From assembly GCA_022478985.1 (NCBI GenBank), contig JAKSZP010012275.1:1-64000 (forward strand): a DNA stretch of 64,000 bases, written 5' to 3'. Both the position numbers and the translations under genes were made by a program. Below, one piece after another: positions 58,101-64,000 of this stretch. The stretch comes from Massospora cicadina (Eukaryota > Entomophthoromycota > Entomophthoromycetes > Entomophthorales > Entomophthoraceae). Numbering within the stretch: the first letter of the stretch is position 1; each line of letters begins with the position of its first letter. The notes under the pieces are model-generated. The model did not search any database. It had not been told where the DNA came from and saw nothing but the letters and a program-made list of their open reading frames with translations.

Positions 58101-58730
58101 AGTCCTATCCAGGGTGGACTACCTGGACATGATGGACATCCCTTATTCCACTGAGACCCAAAAGACTATCTGGAAATACGCACACCATCCTCTGTTGCAG
58201 CCTCAAGTCCATTCCCATGTGTGGCGCTGCCTGAGGCGGGTGTATTGTACAGCTGAGCGCTCTAACGCTTTACACTCATCCTGTGTTGTGTGTGGCCAGT
58301 ATGGAACGCTGTTTCACCGCCTGGAAAAGTGCCCCACCTCTAAAGTAATATGGCGCGAAGTCCAACGTCTGCTAGGCCAGGATCAAACGCATCCCTTCAG
58401 TCTGTCAAGAGATATGTTTGCTTCATCAATGGCCTCCCCCTCCCACCCTCCCTTCGTGCTCTGGTGGTTGCAATCGCCATGTGGACTATCCACACAATTG
58501 TCTTGGATGCCATCGCCGGATCCATCCCCACCCTCCCTGAAGCTGTCCACAGATTCCGGTCTCATTTGGTGGATCACTTTCAAGCGTGGATGTTTGGATA
58601 TCTCCCACCACGTCGCCGGCAGCTGGTCTCCTCCTGGTTCCCAGTCTGGTTCATCAAATCAGACCCCTTCCTCCACACGTGCTCAATAGTGGCTACGCCC
58701 CCTACACACGTTCCCTCCCCCTTCCCATAA
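55104..58730 (+). pseudogene. LINE copy 2 ORF2 (endonuclease / reverse transcriptase)
   Basis: ATG 55104 lies 6 nt after the ORF1 stop. The endonuclease blocks are decayed (in-frame stops; 'FLISDMNCWL' has Ser for Gly). The RT frame 56809-58689 (626 codons) is the longest open frame of the window: 'FLDQQKAYDRVNW', 'GLRQGDPLSPLLYNFSLDP', 'MMAFADDCVVGV' (catalytic FADD), then the C-terminal CVVCGQYGTLFHRLEKC. A one-base loss in a C run near 58440 shifts the last ~100 codons; they continue in another frame to 58730. The RT core looks intact. Confidence 0.9.
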
Positions 58731-58864
58731 GTGGCGTTCCCGCTGGCAACAAGAGATAGCATCGCTTCTCTGGGGTGCCTCACCTGGTACTGAGTTTTGT
58801 CTCATCTGAGTCATATTCAGAAGTGTCCATCCCATGGTCGGCCTTCCCTGCAATAAATTTAAAT
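58731..58864 (+). other. LINE copy 2 3' UTR and AAATTT tail
   Basis: Matches 14808-14946 of copy 1 and ends in the same AATAAATTTAAATT tail. Confidence 0.7.
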
Positions 58865-58908
58865 TTAAGCTTGATGGTGCATAAAGCCTAAACTCCAACA
58901 AACAGGGT

Positions 58909-59640
58909 GTACCACTTAAAATAGTTAAATAAATAGGCACTAAAAACTAAAAATTTATAAGTTTTTATAGTTTATTTCAGTGCCACGGTGGTAAGAGAAA
59001 AATGATCTCTCTCAATATCAGACCCTTCAGTATTTAAACTGTATTGAGGGTCAAGGGAAATTCAATGATAAGATCAGAATGGCTTGTCACAGTCCAAATA
59101 AGAAAATATGCAAATTCAGCCTATTGAAGCTCAAAAATCTCACTTCACTTTGACTGAATGATGGATGTGGAGTTCATTTATTGTAATATGTACCCGTGGG
59201 GTAATGATTTAATAAATTTCAGCCAATCGCCATTTGATAGAAATATTGCACCATTAGAGACCCCTGCCAAGCCTATAAAAGGCGGTTGTCCCCACATAGG
59301 CACTTAAATCAGACCTTGTTGTGGCTGGGGGAGTACTATCCAATGGATGCCTCAGGGTCTGTCACATGATCATAGTAATCTGACTGCTTGATATCATATT
59401 AATTGCCCAACAAAGTATTCAAAATCATGTTACCCAATTTTCAGGGTTTAGACAAGAATCAGCCAGGGTCTTTTAGCTGATAAAATCATTTGTATCATTT
59501 AAATCACCCTTACCTTTATCAGAAACTTAAAAATGTCTGCCATTTCCCCGTTTTGGCCCATTTTGACCCAAAAATTCTTTTCTTGGAGCTGTGAAAGCAA
59601 ATGTCTGACACTTTCAAGGCGATTTTTGACATGATATATG
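58909..59640 (+). repeat. Solo LTR of the RetE family
   Basis: It aligns with the RetE LTR (5413-6156, inverted) over its length. It contains a TATA box in 'GCCTATAAAAGGCGG' (59271-59285) and the downstream block 'GTGGCTGGGGGAGTAC' (59320-59335). No gag-like sequence or primer-binding site follows, so it is probably a solo LTR left by recombination. Confidence 0.7.
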
Positions 59641-60240
59641 TCCTATGGCTGGGGGGTATATTCAAGTATGAGATCATAACTGATGAGCCTAAATTACAAT
59701 GGGTATGGATTGTTTTTGCATAGGTTGACTAATAAAATCAACTAGATCTAAAATGAATTATTGTAGATGACAATCAGTAAATTTAGTTTAGGTTGACCAA
59801 TTAAATTGACTATATCTAGAATGAATTATTGTAGATAGCAATCAGTAAATTTAGTATATATTAATGAAAAATATCAGCTGATCAATATTATATATATTGA
59901 CATGATAATATCCTATGGCTGGGGTATGTTCAAGTATGAGATCATAGTATGATGAGCTTAAATTATTATGGGTGTGGATTGTTTTTGCATAGATTGACCA
60001 ATAAAATCAACTAGTATCTAAAATGGATTTTTGTAGATGGCAATCAATAAAAATAGTATAGATTGACCATTTAAATCAACTAGATCTAAAATGAATTATT
60101 GTAGATGGTGATTAGTAAATTTACTATAAATTGACCAATTAAATCAACCAAATAAATAAAATGAGGTAATATAGATAATTACCTGAAAGTTTACCATATA
60201 ATTGACTATCAAAACAACTAATTAATAAAAACTATAAGTA
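59640..60240 (+). repeat. Tandem ~70-bp repeat with a ~272-bp higher-order period
   Basis: A unit of about 68-74 bp, 'TTGACCAATTAAATCAACTA' followed by 'AATGAATTATTGTAGAT', starts near 59722, 59792, 59992, 60064 and 60130, with a decayed unit near 60200. A larger segment starting 'CCTATGGCTGGGG' and 'TTCAAGTATGAGATCAT' is at about 59640 and again at 59910, offset about 272 bp. Confidence 0.75.
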
Positions 60241-60570
60241 AGGGGATGATACCCCAGTGGTATAATGTGAGCTCTCATTGGCACAGCCTCCATTTGGCCA
60301 CCAGCTACGCTGGTGACCTCTTTCCAGTATCTGTGCTGTAGCTATGTTCTGAGCCCCATTTACCTTAAAAAAACTATCAATTATGCCACTCGGACTAACA
60401 GCTTTGCTGTTGCCCTTGTGGCCTATAAGCTAACTTATTACTAATAAAACATAACTCTGAGCAATGCTTTAAGGTTCAAAATGCTTATGATAGTATGGTA
60501 TAATACCATAAAATATCATTTGTGCCACTCAGACTAACAGCTTTGCTGTTGCCCTTGTGGCTGGGGAAAT
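60240..60570 (-). repeat. GC-richer block with hairpins and two 139-bp units
   Basis: Hairpins: CCAGCTACGCTGG at about 60303, and ACAGCTTTGCTGT at 60398 and 60537 (139 bp apart). On the minus strand the second motif reads GGCAACAGCAAAGCTGTTAG. The block is repeated at 62630-63190. On the minus strand it also reads open as 'WGSEHSYSTDTGKRSPA'. Confidence 0.65.
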
Positions 60571-61200
60571 AGTAGCATAAATTCAAATAAAAACTCCATA
60601 ATATAATTTAAGCTCACAAACTTAAACAAACTGAGTATATCACAAAAAAACTAAGAGCTTTAGTTCAGAATAAATATAATTATTCAAGGTTATTTTAATT
60701 AGGTGAGTATAGTAGAAATTAAATAATTTGGTATCAAGATAAGCCAAACATTAAGAGAGCAAACATTTTAACATAGTCATAATAGAATAAAGTTAATCAT
60801 TTCCAAAATTTATAATTATTATACTGATTAAATTGATAGACTATTAAAACCTGGAGAAAACTAATTTAATTTTTATTTGCCACCAATCTATCACTGCTCA
60901 AAATAAGAAATTCATATATTTATATATTATAGTAGATCAATTAGAAAAAAACAAAAGCTTACTTTGATAATGATATTAGTAAATAATTAGGATAGTAACA
61001 GCTTATGGTGAAATCAAAATCAGCAAAACTTTTACTATATATTAGATCAAATAAAAAAAAATTATAAAACTTACCCTGATAATGTTAGTAAACATATAAA
61101 ATTATAATTGTTTATGCTGAAATCAAAATTAATAATATTACTAAAATATTACCAAATAAGAAGCAAAACCTACCTTAAAAAAGATGTTTGCAATCATTTC
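60570..61200 (-). repeat. AT-rich segment, left copy of a 2.63-kb-offset duplication
   Basis: 60540-61260 aligns with 63165-63870: 'GGAAATAGTAGCATAA', 'AAACTTAAACAAACTGAG', 'GATATTAGTAAATAA'. The tandem units described under the next entry begin inside it. Confidence 0.7.
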
Positions 61201-62060
61201 AGATATTTTAAAATGATCATACTGGAAATAAACACTTTGTGAAAACTAAGTATAATCATCAAAAAACTTACCTTGAAAAGATAACAATGAACAAATTAGA
61301 TCACAGATGAGCATACTGGAGACAAACTTTTAATAAATATAATAAATTAATAACTATAGATAGTAAAAAATAAGTAAAACCAATAGAAAGCTTACCTTAA
61401 AATGAGCTTAATAGCACTTTTCAAATTTAAGAATGTTACGCTGGGATCAAAAAACTAAAAACTAAAATACTTTTTACTGCCAAACAAATAAACATATTTA
61501 GTGAATATTTTTCACAAATGACCAAACTATTAAATGCTTACCTTTGTGTTAAATTTATAATTATGCATTTTAAGTGAGCATAATAATAAATATCTTTCTA
61601 GTGAAAGTTTTTCCTAAATCCAAGATAACTAAAACTTCTTTATATGCTTATCTATTTAATAAAATCATAAACCTGCAATTTAAACATGAATAATAAAAAC
61701 TATAATCTAGTGAAAATTTTCCTAAACCTTTTATAACCAAAAACTAAAAAAGTGCTTTATCTTTGCATAAAAAATACACTTTTGTAATTTAAGCAGGGAT
61801 AATTCAGGTAACAATCTGATAAATTTTTTACTTAATCTTAAATAGGAAAATCCAAAAAGTTCTTAACTTTGTATCAAAATTACAATTATGAAATTTAAGT
61901 GGGGATAATGAAACCAACAATCTAGTGAATATTTTTCCTAAATCCTAAATTAACTAAAAACTGAAAAGTGCTTACTATTTTATTGAATTTATACTTCTCA
62001 ATTTAAGTGGGGGTATTATCACTAAAATAATTAATACTTTGAAATCTTTTCTATAGTAAA
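60955..62060 (-). repeat. Tandem ~100-110-bp units with splice-site-like edges (minus strand)
   Basis: About ten degenerate units. On the minus strand units near 61070-61117, 61174-61222, 61272-61316 and 61396-61441 each read pyrimidine tract-CAG, then 42, 48, 44 and 45 nt, then AG-GTAAG or AG-GTAGG. Further units, about 110 bp apart and without clear acceptors, start near 61538, 61640, 61750, 61860 and 61968; their core is 'AATTTAAGTGGGGATAAT'. The plus strand has no such order. It may be an exon array or a satellite with these words. Confidence 0.6.
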
Positions 62061-62390
62061 GTACTTAGGTTTGAATCTAAAGTTGGAATAACTTACCTAA
62101 ATATGTGATATTATTTACATGTTGCATGTTAAAGCATTAAAAGAATCTATTCAAACTATAAATTATGTCAAGCTCATCAGTGGAGATTGAATTAGATATA
62201 ATTTGATTGGGTACAATCTATCATAAGTTATATTTAATTATATATCAAAGGTTAAATTTGACTTATTTGGCATTGAATCATCTATTTAAATATTAAATTA
62301 TAAGTATCAGAGAATAAGAGTATTAACTTTTTAGTTGATTCTATAAAAAAACCCAAATACCTCCATACAGCTGCTACCTCAGGGTGGGGG
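62060..62390. other. AT-rich interval
   Basis: About 330 bp with no frame; no repeat of the neighbouring units was recognised. Confidence 0.4.
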
Positions 62391-62660
62391 TAGTAAAGTG
62401 ATATTAAAGCTTTCTTATTTGCTGCAAAATAAACTCAGGGGTCATTAAACTACCTTTAAGTGAGCTGATTGCCTAAATTTAAGGTTAGCATCGCCAGAAG
62501 CAAAACAATTTATGATGTCATAAATAAAAATTGAAAGCCCCAAAACAGCACCCCTAGCTTTAAAGGGTGATCCCACAAAGAGACATGCAAAACAAACTAC
62601 CTAGCTGCAGGTGTTGAAGATGAGCTTGCACCAGCACAGCTAAAGCTGTGCCTCTGCTAC
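62390..62660 (-). repeat. GC-richer segment, possible exon on minus strand
   Basis: On the minus strand 62662-62580 reads open as 'WGSERSRGTALAVLVQAHLQ' and shares 'TGGGGCTCAGA' with 60358-60340. A hairpin CACAGCTAAAGCTGTG is at about 62635. Confidence 0.4.
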
Positions 62661-63200
62661 GCTCTGAGCCCCATTTACCTTTGAATCCTATCATTTGTCC
62701 CACTCAGATTAACAGCTTTGCTGTTGCCCTTGTACCTTGTGAGCTAAATCTATCACTATTAAAATATAACTCAAAGAATAGCTCTAAGGTTCAATATACT
62801 AAATTATTATAGTATAATACCATAAAAACTTCATCTGTGCCAATTGGACTAACAGCTTTGCTGTTGCCCTCAGCCAGTGAACTAACTTATTATCAGAAAA
62901 ATACAACTCTGACCATTACTCTAGTGTTCAAATTACTAAAATAGTATAGTTTGATACCATAAAAGTTATCATTTGTGCCACTCATATGATATAACACTAT
63001 AAAAACTATTATTTGTTACACTTGGACTGACAGCTTTGCTGTTGCCCTCATGACCTGTGAGTAACTTATTAATATTTTCTAAAACTCTGAGCAATGCACT
63101 AAAGTTCAAAACACTTATAATATTAAGGTATAGTACCATAAAAACTATCAGTTGTGGCACTCTGACTAAAAAATTTGCTATTGACCATGGAGCCATGGAA
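62660..63200 (-). repeat. Tandem ~140-bp units carrying the GNSKAVSPSG block
   Basis: The motif ACAGCTTTGCTGT is at 62712, 62852 and 63030, with a decayed copy near 63165 (steps of 140, 178 and about 137). On the minus strand every good copy reads 'GNSKAVSPSG' or a close variant ('GNSKAVNLSG', 'GNSKAVSPIG', 'GNSKAVSPSV'). The 33-nt core is much better conserved than the AT-rich flanks. Confidence 0.65.
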
Positions 63201-63870
63201 ATAGTAGTATAACTCCAAATAATAAATTTTATACTTTAATTAAGCTTACAAACTTAAATAAACTGAGCATAAGCAACATGATCAAGTGCCTTAATACAAA
63301 TAATATATCTAGTCAGGAAAGCTGATTTAATTGAAGTATAGTAGAGATAAATTAATTAGGTTTCAGTATAAGTCACCTATTAAAAGAGCAAACTTTTTTT
63401 AAAGTTATAATAAACTAAAAGCAATATAAACAGTGTAATATTAGATAAATCATTAATCATGGTTAGATTATTTAGAATATTAAAAATTTGGAAAAATTTC
63501 CTTTATGATAAAATTTATTATCAAGCTATCACTTCTTGCTAGTAAGCAATTATCTTAAAGGTAAATTTTAGTAGATAGAAAAAATAATAAGCCTTACCTT
63601 AATGATATTAGTAAATATATATGATAACAAATAGAATATAATGAAATCAAAAATAAAATTAATAACTTATATTATATCTATTAGAAAGATTAAGTCTTAA
63701 CTTGAACCTAATAAATAGTTATAGTTAAAACAGATGGTTTAATCTGAGATCAAAATCAATAAGTTTACTAGAAATATTACCAAGAAGGAAACAAACCTCA
63801 CCTTAAAAAGATGTCATAACTATTTCAGATTATTACAGATGGGTAAATCAAAAACATACCCACTAAAACT
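63200..63870 (-). repeat. Right copy of the 2.63-kb-offset duplication
   Basis: Matches 60570-61260 in order. It includes two or three exon-like units: one near 63670-63740 retains 'TTTTGATCTCAG', and donors AAG-GTAAG or AAG-GTGAG lie near 63595 and 63800. Confidence 0.65.
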
Positions 63871-63894
63871 AATTTATCACCATCAAAGGCTTAC

Positions 63895-64000
63895 TGTAAA
63901 TCTTGGGGACCAGCCCTTGAAGCTGGATAGGGCTCAGCACCCTTTCCGGTCAAAGAGGGGGCCCAAGGCTCTTGTGGATCCTCTGTCACAGTTGGGTGAC
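63895..64000 (-). other. GC-rich edge segment, possible exon cut by the window
   Basis: On the minus strand one frame is open from the edge: 'HPTVTEDPQEPWAPSLTGKG' then 'AEPYPASRAGPQDL', followed by ACA-GTAAGCC, a usable splice donor. Composition changes sharply from the AT-rich array beside it. Too short to identify. Confidence 0.35.

Larger units (their letters stand above)
53587..58864 (+). mobile_element. LINE copy 2 (L1-like), full length
   Basis: The same family as copy 1, aligned end to end. The target duplication is 17 bp with one mismatch: TTAAGCTTGCTGGTGCA at 53570-53586 and TTAAGCTTGATGGTGCA at 58865-58881. Breaks differ from copy 1. It ends in AATAAATTTAAATT. It lies directly beside the solo LTR at 58909. 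Confidence 0.92.

Noticed and set aside
60245..60320. Functional tRNA gene
   Set aside because: No acceptor stem pairing and no T-arm/B-box at the right distance.
60390..63055. CRISPR array, because a short palindromic word recurs
   Set aside because: Spacing is 139-178 bp with related, not unique, spacers; the setting is a eukaryotic tandem repeat.
1..64000. Alternative genetic code, suggested by frequent stops in recognisable proteins
   Set aside because: Stops of all three types occur at different places in different copies, and sister copies have sense codons there; plain decay explains them.
1..64000. CpA-type repeat-induced point mutation (RIP)
   Set aside because: The reciprocal TG/CA pattern between copies points to CpG context rather than CpA; a full count was not possible.

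Overview
This window looks like a repeat-dominated, AT-rich eukaryotic chromosome segment. Almost every recognisable coding signal belongs to a retrotransposon. I see no bacterial operon logic and no rRNA, CRISPR or convincing tRNA gene. A fungus is my best guess: there is a chromodomain-bearing Ty3/gypsy element, and an L1-like LINE with a CCHC ORF1 and a zf-RVT-type C-terminus. The host clade is inference and could not be tested here. The copies carry a strong CpG-deamination signature, so the host probably methylates CpG. Element names (RetA-RetH, RetT, F) are local labels.

Layout. 1-1628 (-): 5' end of a gypsy element (RetH: gag, primer-binding site, LTR), cut by the window edge. 1629-6156 (-): decayed gypsy element RetE with its 5' LTR. 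6157-17008 (-): RetT, a short non-autonomous LTR element (1.17 kb LTRs, ~180 bp interior). One RetT LTR is split by an unclassified coding repeat 'F' (8216-16571), and F is in turn split by full-length LINE copy 1 (9661-14946). About 17500-22953 (+): decayed gypsy RetG, holding an antisense fragment of another LINE ORF1 (19260-20960). 22954-42650: a nest. Chromovirus RetC (-) carries gypsy RetB (+, 23650-36791, 5-bp duplication ATGCC) inside one LTR, and RetB carries gypsy RetA (-, 28474-34262) inside its reverse transcriptase gene. 42651-45690: a third F fragment and an unidentified decayed gene. 45691-52532 (+): gypsy RetD, whose 3' LTR holds a ~555-bp retrocopy. 53587-58864: full-length LINE copy 2 with a 17-bp target duplication. 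58909-59640: solo LTR of the RetE family. 59640-64000: no transposon genes, but a hierarchy of AT-rich tandem repeats that on the minus strand resembles an array of duplicated small exons.

How the parts work together. The gypsy elements encode Gag with a CCHC knuckle, then protease, reverse transcriptase, RNase H and integrase. Most share one primer-binding site, so they should be primed by the same tRNA. The LINEs encode a nucleic-acid-binding ORF1 and an endonuclease/RT ORF2 separated by 6 nt. All copies are broken by stops or frameshifts, so nothing here looks autonomous. The most unusual parts are the multi-copy F coding repeat, the TRIM-like RetT, the unidentified 43.3-45.1 kb gene and the exon-like array at 59.6-64 kb.
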